Shown piece by piece: positions 46,050 to 54,353 of a stretch of 64,000 nucleotides of DNA. A model generated the notes under the pieces. That model saw nothing but the letters and a program-made list of their open reading frames with translations, had not been told where the DNA came from and did no database searches. The position numbers and the translations under genes were made by a program. Numbering within the stretch: position 1 is the first letter of the stretch; each line of letters opens with the position of its first letter. Source of the DNA: Pontibacillus sp. HMF3514 (GTDB lineage: Bacteria > Bacillota > Bacilli > Bacillales > BH030062); assembly GCF_009858175.1 (NCBI RefSeq), contig NZ_CP047393.1, forward strand, positions 2,108,001 through 2,172,000, given 5' to 3'.

Positions 46050-46682
46050 TTACCCTTCTTTAACATCTAATATACGGAAACCCGCTTTTTCAAGTTTATT
46101 AACAAAACGATCAATATTATCTTTCTTTTCAATTTTAAGTACTATTCGACGAGCTAACTTATCTGTCTCATCAAAGGTAGCTAAGGAAATAATATTTTCA
46201 TGATATTGCTTTACAATTTCAGATAGTCGCAAGATTCTTCCCTCGGATTCCTCAGAAGTAAATGCAATTCGAACTCCCGCTCGTTTCATTCCAAACGCAC
46301 TTTCAAATTGCTCAATAACATCATAGCGACTTACAATGCCGAGAAACTTTTGATCTTTATCAATGACTGCTATGATCGGAAACCCTTTAAATGCAGTTAA
46401 TGTGTGCTCAAAGACATCATCTTCTGTAATATAAAGGTCAGATTGCCCATAAAACTCCTGGACTTTTTTCTCTTTTAAAAAAGTATCCCTATCTAAATCA
46501 CTCTTAAAAAATGCTTGATATATCATTTGTCTTGAAATTAAACCAAGAAATTTTCCATCTTGAACAACAGGCATCCCTTGGAAGTCCTTCTCATTCAGCC
46601 TTTCTAATACCTCACCTAGTGTTGCCTCAACATTTGTAATTAGTGTTTTGTGTGCTGGTTTCATCATACTTTTTACGAACAT
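46050..46682 (-). CDS. CBS-CBS-ACT domain protein (AcuB-like)
   Basis: A 210-aa cytoplasmic protein with two CBS domains (residues ~5-58 and ~75-130; each with the GxxVV/DxxF..GIVSR pattern) and a C-terminal ACT-like domain (~135-208). This layout resembles AcuB and other small-molecule-sensing proteins; the ligand is unknown. There are no acuA/acuC neighbours, so I do not name it acuB. The ATG at 46682 has AGAGGTG six nt upstream and is preferred over the GTG at 46691. Confidence 0.82.
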   Translation of the reverse strand: MFVKSMMKPAHKTLITNVEATLGEVLERLNEKDFQGMPVVQDGKFLGLISRQMIYQAFFKSDLDRDTFLKEKKVQEFYGQSDLYITEDDVFEHTLTAFKGFPIIAVIDKDQKFLGIVSRYDVIEQFESAFGMKRAGVRIAFTSEESEGRILRLSEIVKQYHENIISLATFDETDKLARRIVLKIEKKDNIDRFVNKLEKAGFRILDVKEG

Positions 46683-46848
46683 AGCCTTCACCTCTTATGA
46701 CAAATAATCATTACATGTAAGTTATATTTCGATAGAGATAAAAAAATCCCTTCTTCCTTTATGTATTTCTTTTCGAATCAGACAAGTTATCAAACCATAA
46801 ACATGAGATGAATGCATTTTTGACTACGATTAGGAAGGAGCGACTAGT

Positions 46849-47064
46849 GTGTTTACACAAGTGAAATATTGGAACCCATATATAAGTCCATTTGACCCTT
46901 GCCCACCTATGCGCGTTAAAAGCTACCAGACTCCACCCAACCTTTATATAGGCTTTCAACCACCAAATATGGAACAGTATTCTCCTCGCCAAGCGTTACA
47001 TTGCGGGACACTATGGCCTGCGTTTTTTAGCCCGTATCCAAGTGATGGGAGGGAAGAAGAATGA
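46849..47064 (+). CDS. cotJA: spore coat-associated protein CotJA
   Basis: A 71-aa Pro/Tyr-rich coat protein (ISPFDPCPPMRVKSYQTPPN; ALHCGTLWPAFFSPY). The start is GTG at 46849 after AGGAAGGAG. First gene of cotJABC; it overlaps cotJB by 4 nt. A weak CATAAACA box upstream could belong to a sigma-E promoter, expected for this operon, but the match is poor. Confidence 0.92.
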   Translation: MFTQVKYWNPYISPFDPCPPMRVKSYQTPPNLYIGFQPPNMEQYSPRQALHCGTLWPAFFSPYPSDGREEE

Positions 47065-47324
47065 GTAAAACACTACCTCCAGAGTATTATGAGTTGCTAG
47101 AAGAGCTTCAAGCAGTGGATTTTGTTTTAGTGGAACTTACGTTGTATTTAGATACACACCCAAATGATTACAACGCCATTCAACAATTCAATCATTTTGC
47201 CAAACAGAGTAAGCAATTAAGAAAGCAATATGAAGAACTTTATGGGCCTCTCATGCAATATGGAAAAAGTTACTCAGGCTACCCTTGGAACTGGGATGAT
47301 GCCCCATGGCCTTGGCAAGTTTAA
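47061..47324 (+). CDS. cotJB: spore coat protein CotJB
   Basis: An 87-aa coat protein with the family pattern YYELLEELQAVDFVLVELTL and a closing SYSGYPWNWDDAPWPWQ. Its start overlaps the end of cotJA (ATGA), so translation is coupled. It is part of the inner coat module with CotJA and CotJC. Confidence 0.93.
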   Translation: MSKTLPPEYYELLEELQAVDFVLVELTLYLDTHPNDYNAIQQFNHFAKQSKQLRKQYEELYGPLMQYGKSYSGYPWNWDDAPWPWQV

Positions 47325-47371
47325 AGTTTGAAGCTTGAGATCAGGAAAAATAGAAAAGGAGGTCATTTCTT

Positions 47372-47941
47372 TTGTGGAATTACGAAAAAAAGCTCCAGTA
47401 TCCAGTTCGTGTAAGTACCTGTAACCCTCGTTTAGCAAAATTTTTAATTGAGCAATATGGTGGGGCTGACGGAGAGTTAGCAGCTGCACTACGATACTTA
47501 AACCAGAGATATTCTATTCCTGATAAAGTAATTGGCTTGCTAACCGATATCGGGACTGAAGAATTTGCTCATTTGGAAATGATTGCAACAATGGTATATA
47601 AATTGACTAAGGATGCAACCCCAGAGCAAATGAAAGAAGCTGGACTCGGTGCTCATTACGCGAACCACGATAATGCCTTATTTTATCAAAATGCTGCCGG
47701 CGTTCCCTGGACAGCATCTTATATTGCAGCAAAAGGAGACCCTATCGCTGACCTCTATGAAGACATTGCTGCTGAAGAAAAAGCAAGAGCCACCTATCAA
47801 TGGATTATTAATATGTCAGACGATCCTGACTTAAACGATGGACTAAAATTCCTGAGAGAAAGAGAAATTATACACTCCCAGCGCTTCCGGGAGGCCGTTG
47901 AGATATTAAAAGAAGAAAGAGATAAACAAATTTATTTCTAG
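47372..47941 (+). CDS. cotJC: spore coat manganese catalase-like protein CotJC
   Basis: A 189-aa ferritin-fold protein of the manganese catalase family. It shows the ligand motifs TDIGTEEFAHLEMIA near residue 60 and DIAAEEKARATYQW near residue 132, and EREIIHSQRFREA near the C-terminus. The start is TTG (MWNYEKKLQYP) at 47372 after AAAGGAGG. Last gene of cotJABC. Confidence 0.95.
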   Translation: MWNYEKKLQYPVRVSTCNPRLAKFLIEQYGGADGELAAALRYLNQRYSIPDKVIGLLTDIGTEEFAHLEMIATMVYKLTKDATPEQMKEAGLGAHYANHDNALFYQNAAGVPWTASYIAAKGDPIADLYEDIAAEEKARATYQWIINMSDDPDLNDGLKFLREREIIHSQRFREAVEILKEERDKQIYF

Positions 47942-47947
47942 GGTTCA

Positions 47948-48053
47948 AAAGCGTAAGCGCCCGGGTAGCAACGTATATGCTTGACGCTGGAGCTGGAGGT
48001 GGCCCCACTCTTATTTAGAGTTCGTAAAAGACACAAAATTTATAATTTCATAG
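47948..48053. repeat. degenerate short intergenic repeat (type D), copy 2
   Basis: Contains AAGCGTAAGCGCCC and GACGCTGGAGCTGG and ends in TATAATTTCATAG, as at 40303-40393. The opening resembles a common Bacillaceae intergenic repeat with an AAGCG-AAGCGCC start that I recall from other genomes. Confidence 0.5.
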
Positions 48054-48056
48054 ACA

Positions 48057-48099
48057 ACAAAAAGGACTGCTCTCCTTAAGAAATAGAGGCAGTCCTTTT
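48057..48099. terminator. bidirectional terminator between cotJC and ypbE
   Basis: AAAAGGACTGC/GCAGTCCTTTT stem with an 18-nt loop in a convergent gap. Confidence 0.88.
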
Positions 48100-48109
48100 C
48101 ATTATGTAA

Positions 48110-48772
48110 CTATTGAGGTATAAGAAGCGTCTGTCCAACATAAATTTCTTCTGCTTCTAAATGGTTTGCTCGTATAATGCGCTTTTCCCCATCTTTACTT
48201 TTGTAAAATTTCATTGAGATGGAAAATAACGTGTCGCCTTCCCTCACCACATATTCTTTATATGTAGGGGTTACACCATCTTTCGTGGAAGCAACGTCAT
48301 CTTTATTGGATGTTTCATTATTTCCAGCAGATTCATCTAATGCTTTTTCACTCGGTTCTGTTTCCTCTTTATTGTCTAAGCCTAAAACAGTTTCTGGCGA
48401 TTTTTTATAACGGGTTAACTCCAACATATAACTAGCATCAGATGCTTTAGCAGACTGCACAGAACCAAGTACTCCCCCTGATTCATCCTGCTTCCCCCAT
48501 AAATTATAAATAGGAATTAATAAGGTAAGAATAATGAATAGCACAATTAAGAGCCGAATAACAGGATAACGAACTTTCCACTTATACCCTGTCTTCTTAT
48601 CTTTGTGTGTTTCACTTCTCGGTGGAAGATTTAAAACATCTAAGTCCTCATCGTTTGACTCATAGTACTTATAATCATCTACTTTTTCTGCCATACCTTC
48701 TTCATTCGTATGATGCATTCTTTGCCTTAGCACTTGAGCTTGATCTTCAAACTGTTCCGACGAATTCGACAT
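48110..48772 (-). CDS. ypbE: LysM-domain membrane protein YpbE
   Basis: A 220-aa bitopic protein: cytoplasmic N-terminus (~1-65), one transmembrane helix (IRLLIVLFIILTLLIPIYNL, ~71-90), an acidic Ser/Glu-rich linker, and a C-terminal LysM domain (YVVREGDTLFSISMKFY to the end) that binds peptidoglycan. It is the last gene of the ypbB-recS-ypbD-ypbE string. The function is unknown. Confidence 0.85.
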   Translation of the reverse strand: MSNSSEQFEDQAQVLRQRMHHTNEEGMAEKVDDYKYYESNDEDLDVLNLPPRSETHKDKKTGYKWKVRYPVIRLLIVLFIILTLLIPIYNLWGKQDESGGVLGSVQSAKASDASYMLELTRYKKSPETVLGLDNKEETEPSEKALDESAGNNETSNKDDVASTKDGVTPTYKEYVVREGDTLFSISMKFYKSKDGEKRIIRANHLEAEEIYVGQTLLIPQ

Positions 48773-48776
48773 CCCA

Positions 48777-49358
48777 TCACCCCATTATTTTAAAACGAAT
48801 CAAGAGTCCTAATATAAAATCAATCATAAAATGTGCTGTAATGGTTACAAATAAATTACTTGTAACTTCAAACATCCACCCTAAATAAAAGCTAATTAAA
48901 AGAACAGATATAAGTAAAACTGGTTTTGTTAAATAGCGAATATGCATGAATCCAAAAGCAATGCTTGCAGTAATATAGCCAAATGTTGTGTGAATTACCC
49001 CCCTGAATAAGAGCTCCTCAGCAAAAGCAACAAGGAAAGCAATCCATAATATTTCTAAAACCGGTCGATTACGGAATACTTTCTGATTAATTCCTCCATC
49101 ATCATAAAATCTTTTAGGAAGGACAATCATTAATAATACATCAATAATAAGAACAATAAACCCTGCTGAAACACCATAAATTAAGATTTCATTAACATCA
49201 TACTTCCATAAATCTAGCCATTTCGTCAATGAAGGAAATAAAAATAAACTTGCAATCACTGTAATCGCAAGGATAATCCCTTGAGTTAAATATAAATGGT
49301 TCACCACTTGACGATCAGATAATTGTTTTATGATTTCAGCTTGGTTTGTCCACTTCAT
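48777..49358 (-). CDS. ypbD: CPBP-family intramembrane metalloprotease YpbD
   Basis: A 193-aa protein with about five transmembrane helices and the CPBP/Abi motifs FAEELLFRGVI (EExxxR) near residue 120, FGFMHIRY and a later conserved His. The substrate is unknown. The ATG at 49358 after AAGGGGATTATA makes it overlap the end of recS by 23 nt; the alternative at 49376 would overlap more. Confidence 0.87.
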   Translation of the reverse strand: MKWTNQAEIIKQLSDRQVVNHLYLTQGIILAITVIASLFLFPSLTKWLDLWKYDVNEILIYGVSAGFIVLIIDVLLMIVLPKRFYDDGGINQKVFRNRPVLEILWIAFLVAFAEELLFRGVIHTTFGYITASIAFGFMHIRYLTKPVLLISVLLISFYLGWMFEVTSNLFVTITAHFMIDFILGLLIRFKIMG

Positions 49359-50892
49359 TATAATCCCCTTGTACAAAAATCCTTTTTAGCTCCATTTCCC
49401 AATTCAATGTTTCTGGGGCAGGTGTTTGATGTTTTACAAACCATTTATCAAAACGAAAATCGCAATAATCACAACAGAAGCCGGTTGGCTCTTTTAGAGA
49501 AGATTGAAAAGGCTCATACAAATACGTTCGCCTACACTCATTTTGATGAACCCAATGAAGTAGCCTTGAGAGCTTCTGCTGCTTCAGATTCATTCTTTCT
49601 TCAATAAAGGCTTGAATATGTTGAAAAGCTTTATTCCATTCATTTTCATCATAGAGAATACTTCTTCCATCTATCATATCATGTTTCTCGAATTGATATT
49701 TTAAAAACCGCCAATGAATTTCATTTATTTCTAAAAATGATTCGACTTCACTATCTTGAAGTGGAAGGAACTTATTTTCATTAGCAAGATAAGCTAAATA
49801 ATTCATGACTTTTTGAATGGTATGTTCATCTGGCAACTCACTTTCAAATAACTTCCGAGGAATTTCACCATCCCCGGGTGCATACAACGTTAAACTAACA
49901 CTTTGCTTCCCATCTCGCCCTGCACGTCCGATTTCCTGTAAAAATGATTCTACTTGAGAAGGAATATGGGCATGTATAATCAGTCGAATATCTGGCTTGT
50001 TCACTCCCATACCAAAGGCACTTGTACAGCATATTACATCCAATTGATTGTTCATAAATTGTTGTTGGATCAATAAACGGTCCGTTTGTTCCATTCCTCC
50101 ATGATAAAAGGCAATCCTTAGATCACTTAAAGCATGAGATAGCTCATAAGCAGCCTTTTCTGTCCATTGCCTACTGGTAAAGTAAATCATAGCTGGTACA
50201 CGACCTTCAGATAGCACCTGTTTCATTCTTTCTAGTTTATCTTGCATACTATCTAAGTGTTCTATAGCAAAAGCAATGTTTTCGCGATCCATGGGATAAA
50301 TGTGCTTCTTCATGTTTGGCCGGCCAATTTGCACCATAATATCCTGCTGAACTACCATAGGAGCTGTTGCACTTAATGCCAAAACACGGGGTTCACCTAA
50401 ACGTCGTAATACTCGATCTAGTTTTAAATAATCCGGCCGAAATTCGTGCCCCCATTGTGAAATACAATGAGCTTCGTCAATGACGAAAAGAGAAACATTT
50501 ACTTGTTCTTCAAGCTGTTGTAAAAAGTAATTGTTTTGAAGCATCTCAGGTGAACAATATATTAATTGATAAGCGCTCAGCCTTGTCATGATATCTTTCT
50601 TTTGTTGAAAATCAAGAAAACTGTTGATCGCTGTGACCTGTTTATAACCTTGCTGTTTTAATTGCTTCACTTGGTCAACCATTAATGATATAAGAGGTGA
50701 TACGACTATGACAGTCCCTTCCATAAGTATAGAAGGGAGTTGATAGCACATGGACTTACCAGTTCCTGTTGGTAGAATTCCTAGTACGTCCTCCCCTTTC
50801 ATTAAGTCTTCAATAATTTCTTTTTGACCCTCACGAAAAGAAGTATAGCCAAAAGCTCGTTGTAAATGATCTTCTAATCGTAATGTATTCAT
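49336..50892 (-). CDS. recS: ATP-dependent DNA helicase RecS (RecQ family)
   Basis: A 3'-5' helicase of the RecQ family used in replication-fork repair. The 518-aa protein has Walker A PTGTGKSMCYQLPS (GTGKS 43-47), DEAHCISQWGHEFRPDY, motif VI QEIGRAGRDGK, and a C-terminal zinc-binding cluster starting ECRRTYLYEPF and ending CCDYC. It lacks an HRDC domain, as RecS does. It is preceded by ypbB with a 13-nt gap. Confidence 0.94.
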   Translation of the reverse strand: MNTLRLEDHLQRAFGYTSFREGQKEIIEDLMKGEDVLGILPTGTGKSMCYQLPSILMEGTVIVVSPLISLMVDQVKQLKQQGYKQVTAINSFLDFQQKKDIMTRLSAYQLIYCSPEMLQNNYFLQQLEEQVNVSLFVIDEAHCISQWGHEFRPDYLKLDRVLRRLGEPRVLALSATAPMVVQQDIMVQIGRPNMKKHIYPMDRENIAFAIEHLDSMQDKLERMKQVLSEGRVPAMIYFTSRQWTEKAAYELSHALSDLRIAFYHGGMEQTDRLLIQQQFMNNQLDVICCTSAFGMGVNKPDIRLIIHAHIPSQVESFLQEIGRAGRDGKQSVSLTLYAPGDGEIPRKLFESELPDEHTIQKVMNYLAYLANENKFLPLQDSEVESFLEINEIHWRFLKYQFEKHDMIDGRSILYDENEWNKAFQHIQAFIEERMNLKQQKLSRLLHWVHQNECRRTYLYEPFQSSLKEPTGFCCDYCDFRFDKWFVKHQTPAPETLNWEMELKRIFVQGDYNEVDKPS

Positions 50893-50905
50893 AAAAAATC
50901 CACCT

Positions 50906-51934
50906 CTACTGTGATGCTAATACTAAACGGATCTGAAAATAACTATAATCATCTTCCAAAGCTTCTTTAATGACCTTTAATTTGTTGGTGTTTAAGTGAT
51001 TTGCCACACGGGAAATGTTTTGTACCGCTTCGGTTGAAACAAATTGTTCAACTGAGAAAGAGGGATCCACCAAGGCAATTTCAACGACATGATCTTGAAT
51101 TGTACTGGTTTTTAAACGTCTAATTCTTGTAATGGTTTCAAATGGGTGACCTTTTCGAAGTAATTCTAACGTTTTTTTAGCCGATTGTGTTATCGGTAAT
51201 TCTTGAACCAAGTCATTACAAAAACCAAATAAAAATGGATAGGATTGAGGAGCGTTCAAAACATTATGCAGTAGAAAGTGAATGGCTGATGTTAAATAAA
51301 CATCAACATCTAGCTTTTTTAAGTCAAAATGAAATGCAAGCTGCTCTTTACTCAATCCATACCGGTGAACCCCTGTCATTCGTTGAGTCAAAAATTCTGC
51401 TAGCCATGACGGGAACTGAGAAAACAAGTCGTGTATTTCATTGTATAGGTGATCGAGGAGATTTTGTAAATCATGTTTTTCATGTTGATATTTTGTTTTC
51501 ACCCATTGTAGGATCTCTTTTCGTTCATCGATTGGAATAAATTGATTCTGACCTTGTTCAATATTTGAAGCTGTCTGAACAAATAATAAAAATCGCGACC
51601 AAAATAATTGGTCCATTTGATGGTATTGTAAACCATTTAGCCATTGAATTGACTCGACAGTGTCGCGTTGTATCTCAGATAACCCATGTGATGTAACCAG
51701 ATATTGACCCTGCTCCTCTAGAATAAACCCTTTAGCTTGAAGATCTAGAAGTTCTTGGTGTAGCTCTTCTCTCTTTAGTGAGCGGCAAATTCCAAATAAA
51801 GAAGTGAGGTTATAAGCGTGAATATCTTGGAAAGTTTGGGATGATCGTTTACCTACAAGCATATGATAGATGGCGGCTTCTGTTCGCTCACCTTTAAATG
51901 CGGAAATACTATGTATTAATAAATGTTGAAACAA
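50906..51934 (-). CDS. ypbB: YpbB, HTH domain protein cotranscribed with recS
   Basis: A 342-aa protein whose C-terminal ~100 residues (HPFETITRIRRLKTSTIQDHVVEIAL) form a helicase-associated HTH_40 domain. In B. subtilis ypbB always precedes recS, and the pair may act together; the biochemical role is not established. The start is TTG at 51934 after GAGGTAGCTACA. Confidence 0.86.
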   Translation of the reverse strand: MFQHLLIHSISAFKGERTEAAIYHMLVGKRSSQTFQDIHAYNLTSLFGICRSLKREELHQELLDLQAKGFILEEQGQYLVTSHGLSEIQRDTVESIQWLNGLQYHQMDQLFWSRFLLFVQTASNIEQGQNQFIPIDERKEILQWVKTKYQHEKHDLQNLLDHLYNEIHDLFSQFPSWLAEFLTQRMTGVHRYGLSKEQLAFHFDLKKLDVDVYLTSAIHFLLHNVLNAPQSYPFLFGFCNDLVQELPITQSAKKTLELLRKGHPFETITRIRRLKTSTIQDHVVEIALVDPSFSVEQFVSTEAVQNISRVANHLNTNKLKVIKEALEDDYSYFQIRLVLASQ

Positions 51935-52003
51935 TGTAGCTACCTCACTTTTTTAAGCGATATTTTATATCCTGATGTGGCCCGTCCCCTAGACGATTTA
52001 ATG

Positions 52004-52032
52004 TTGAAAAGTTTAAAAAGTAGCTTTACAAT
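52004..52032 (+). promoter_or_regulatory. sigma-A-type promoter of fer
   Basis: TTGAAA (52004-52009), 17-nt spacer, TACAAT (52027-52032), about 90 nt before the fer ATG in the divergent ypbB-fer gap. Confidence 0.65.
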
Positions 52033-52119
52033 AAGATTGAGGCGAATGTTTCCAAATCAGGATACTTATATATGTATTAATAGATCCTTTTCGGATCATG
52101 ATTTTATAGGAGGGTATGA

Positions 52120-52371
<252 letters not shown>

Positions 52372-52379
52372 TTGTTTAG

Positions 52380-52408
52380 ATCCCTTCACTACAAAGTGGA
52401 GGGATTTT
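52380..52408 (+). terminator. terminator of fer
   Basis: ATCCCT-CACT/AGTG-AGGGAT stem followed by TTTTT. Confidence 0.85.
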
Positions 52409-52414
52409 TATATG

Positions 52415-52867
52415 TTATGATATTGAAAGTTTTTTCAGTTTGTCTAACGCTTCTTCTTGATCAAAAGAACTAAAATATCGGTAGAATTGATCATCGATTA
52501 TTCGATAATGTTGGCTAATTACATTTTGCTGAAGTGTAAAGCCACCTCGTTCTTCTACTTTTGACCACCAAACTTTACCGCCCATAGTTCGTTGTTTCGG
52601 ACGATCAACATGCTCATGAGCTACTGTTTCCAAAACCTCAATCGGTTCAGCTCCAAGTGTGTTTTGAATAACTTCGCTGTCTCGAAATAGTGCACACATT
52701 GCAACAACAGTCGTCCATCCTGCTCCAGTGCGACCCTTTTCGATTTGGACAAGTGTTTTTTTAGAGATTCCTAAAATCACTGCCATGCGATCCTGTGTGT
52801 ACCCATTCTCCACACGTACAAGCTTTAGTTTTGACGAAAGTTGTTCAACGATCATTTGTTGATCCAT
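52415..52867 (-). CDS. XRE-type helix-turn-helix transcriptional regulator
   Basis: A 150-aa cytoplasmic protein. Residues 11-65 are an XRE-type HTH (KLKLVRVENGYTQDRMAVIL, SKKTLVQIEKGRTGAGW). The C-terminal half (KVWWSKVEERGGFTLQQNV) is unassigned. The start is uncertain: ATG at 52867 after GGTGACACAA, or 52879. It is convergent with fer and divergent from ppa, so it could regulate ppa; that is speculation. Confidence 0.8.
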   Translation of the reverse strand: MDQQMIVEQLSSKLKLVRVENGYTQDRMAVILGISKKTLVQIEKGRTGAGWTTVVAMCALFRDSEVIQNTLGAEPIEVLETVAHEHVDRPKQRTMGGKVWWSKVEERGGFTLQQNVISQHYRIIDDQFYRYFSSFDQEEALDKLKKLSIS

Positions 52868-52944
52868 TTGTGTCACCATTCCAATCTTATTTCGATAACA
52901 ATATTTTAACACGTTCTCTACTTTCCTTCCTACTAAAATGTTGA

Positions 52945-52950
52945 TATAAT
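52945..52950 (+). promoter_or_regulatory. extended -10 promoter of ppa
   Basis: TGATATAAT (TG-n-TATAAT) with no good -35, about 50 nt before the ppa ATG. Confidence 0.5.
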
Positions 52951-53000
52951 ATGAAGCCGTAGGCACATACATAAATTTTGTATCAATAGGAGGATGTCGT

Positions 53001-53489
53001 ATGGCTGAAAATAAAGTATTAGACGTGTTTATCGAGATTCCGACAGGAAGTCAAAACAAATATGAATATGATAAAGAACAAGGTGTCTTTAAACTAGACC
53101 GTGTACTATTCTCTTCTCAATTCTATCCAGCTGAATATGGGTACATTGATGAAACACTCGCGTTAGATGATGACCCTTTAGATGCATTAGTACTAGTAAC
53201 AAATCCAACATTCCCTGGTTGTGTTATTGAATCTCGCGTTATCGGATTCCTAAACATGATTGATGATGGTGAAGAAGACCAGAAGCTTCTAGCTGTACCA
53301 ACAGAAGATCCTCGTTTCAAAGATGTACACACACTAGATGATGTACCTCAACACAAACTTGAAGAGATTGCTCATTTCTTCAAGACGTATAAAGATCTTC
53401 AAGGTAAGATTACAGAAATCGGAGAATGGGAAGGCGTTGAAGCAGCAAACAAGCTTATCGACGATTGCCTAGCTCGTTATAAAGGGTAA
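53001..53489 (+). CDS. ppa: inorganic pyrophosphatase, family I
   Basis: Soluble hydrolase that removes pyrophosphate. The 162-aa protein has EIPTGSQNKYEYD near residue 12, EYGYIDETLALDDDPLDALV with the signature acidic residues near 56-62, and FKTYKDLQGK. It is the E. coli-type family I enzyme, not the family II (PpaC) enzyme of B. subtilis. AGGAGGATGTCGT precedes the ATG. Confidence 0.96.
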   Translation: MAENKVLDVFIEIPTGSQNKYEYDKEQGVFKLDRVLFSSQFYPAEYGYIDETLALDDDPLDALVLVTNPTFPGCVIESRVIGFLNMIDDGEEDQKLLAVPTEDPRFKDVHTLDDVPQHKLEEIAHFFKTYKDLQGKITEIGEWEGVEAANKLIDDCLARYKG

Positions 53490-53502
53490 TAACTTTAATA
53501 GG

Positions 53503-53535
53503 AAAAGCAGTGCATCATGAGTGCACTGCTTTTTT
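53503..53535 (+). terminator. terminator of ppa
   Basis: AAAGCAGTGCA/TGCACTGCTTT stem followed by TTTTTTATTTT. Confidence 0.9.
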
Positions 53536-53600
53536 ATTTTACTTATTCTATTAAAGGCCCCTTATGTTGAAGACTTGGATTCGAGATAATGTGCAGTGGA

Positions 53601-53832
53601 GGTCCGTTGCTGGAAAAGAGTAAGGGGTTCATTGAAACGGCAAGCCTCCTGCTGCCCCACACGACGTGGGGTAGGTCGACGTTGCCACACGATGTGGCGG
53701 TCTTAGTCGATCTTCATTATTTACTTTCAGCTTCCTCGTTCGCAAGCTCTCTGCGGGATCTCGTCAGCCCTTTGCTACCACTGGAGTTTGCCGTTTCCTT
53801 CACCCCTTTGCGTTTATGGAGGTTAACGGACC
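53601..53832. repeat. hairpin element B, copy 2 (232 bp)
   Basis: GGTCCGTT/AACGGACC ends, CCCCAC/GTGGGG and GCCACA/TGTGGC central hairpins; same length as copies 1 and 3. Confidence 0.85.
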
Positions 53833-53849
53833 CTAGTTATTTGAGCTCT

Positions 53850-54039
53850 AACCCTTACGGACATCTGTTCCTTTATTTTGAACTTTTAAGGCATTTCGAG
53901 AGTCGTTACGGACATATGGTACCTTATTTGTGACAGATTGCTCTTTATTAAGGTGATTTGCAGCAATTAGCGGAATGAATGTCCGTAAGCTCTTTAGAAA
54001 AACCATTTTAAGGTGAAATAGCGGATCAAATGTCCGTAA
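53850..54039. repeat. hairpin element C, copy 2
   Basis: Inverted CTTACGGACAT-type motifs as in copy 1, in the opposite orientation. Confidence 0.8.
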
Positions 54040-54060
54040 GCATTACCTCCTCATATCGCT

Positions 54061-54236
54061 GCGGTTCCGTTAATCTCCATTCGGCTAAGGTGGGCTTGGG
54101 AACGGGTTGACTCCTCCGGAAAAACGGGCGAGCGAGACCCCGCAAGAAGCGTAGCGGATGAGGAGGCTCGATCGTTCGTCCGGGGAAAGCAACCCGTTCC
54201 CAAGCCCACCGTACTCCACAATAGCAACGGAACCGC
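54061..54236. repeat. hairpin element A, copy 2 (176 bp)
   Basis: Terminal GCGGTTCCGTT/AACGGAACCGC is a perfect 11-bp inverted repeat. The 21-nt stem arms 54089-54109 and 54190-54210 pair without mismatch. Confidence 0.9.
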
Positions 54237-54285
54237 CTCTCTCACTAAAACAGTTATTCCACATAACTGCCATATAACTGAATAA

Positions 54286-54344
54286 GAAAAAGCAGTTCCA
54301 TTAGGTAGTACAACATGAGTTTGTACTACAAAACAGAACTGCTT
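54286..54344 (-). terminator. terminator of sigX-rsiX
   Basis: Two-part stem (AAGCAGTTC/GAACTGCTT enclosing GTAGTACAA/TTGTACTAC) with a T tract on the minus strand. Confidence 0.88.
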
Positions 54345-54353
54345 AGCTATCAA

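Larger units (their letters stand above)
53548..54286. repeat. composite non-coding element, copy 2 (end b - hairpin B - hairpin C - hairpin A - end a)
   Basis: It fills the convergent gap between ppa and rsiX. It is the inverted, nearly identical partner of 4353-5090: same order, same sub-element lengths and only scattered single-base differences. It has no coding content that I accept. Confidence 0.9.

Noticed and set aside
46759-46992. 77-aa minus-strand open frame over cotJA
   Set aside because: Overlaps the well-supported coat gene cotJA on the opposite strand and has no start signals.
53589-53933. 114-aa open frame also found, nearly identical, at 4706-5050 on the other strand
   Set aside because: The identity is explained by the duplicated composite element; the frame runs through hairpin B into hairpin C, has no ribosome binding site or domain, and is broken in copy 3.
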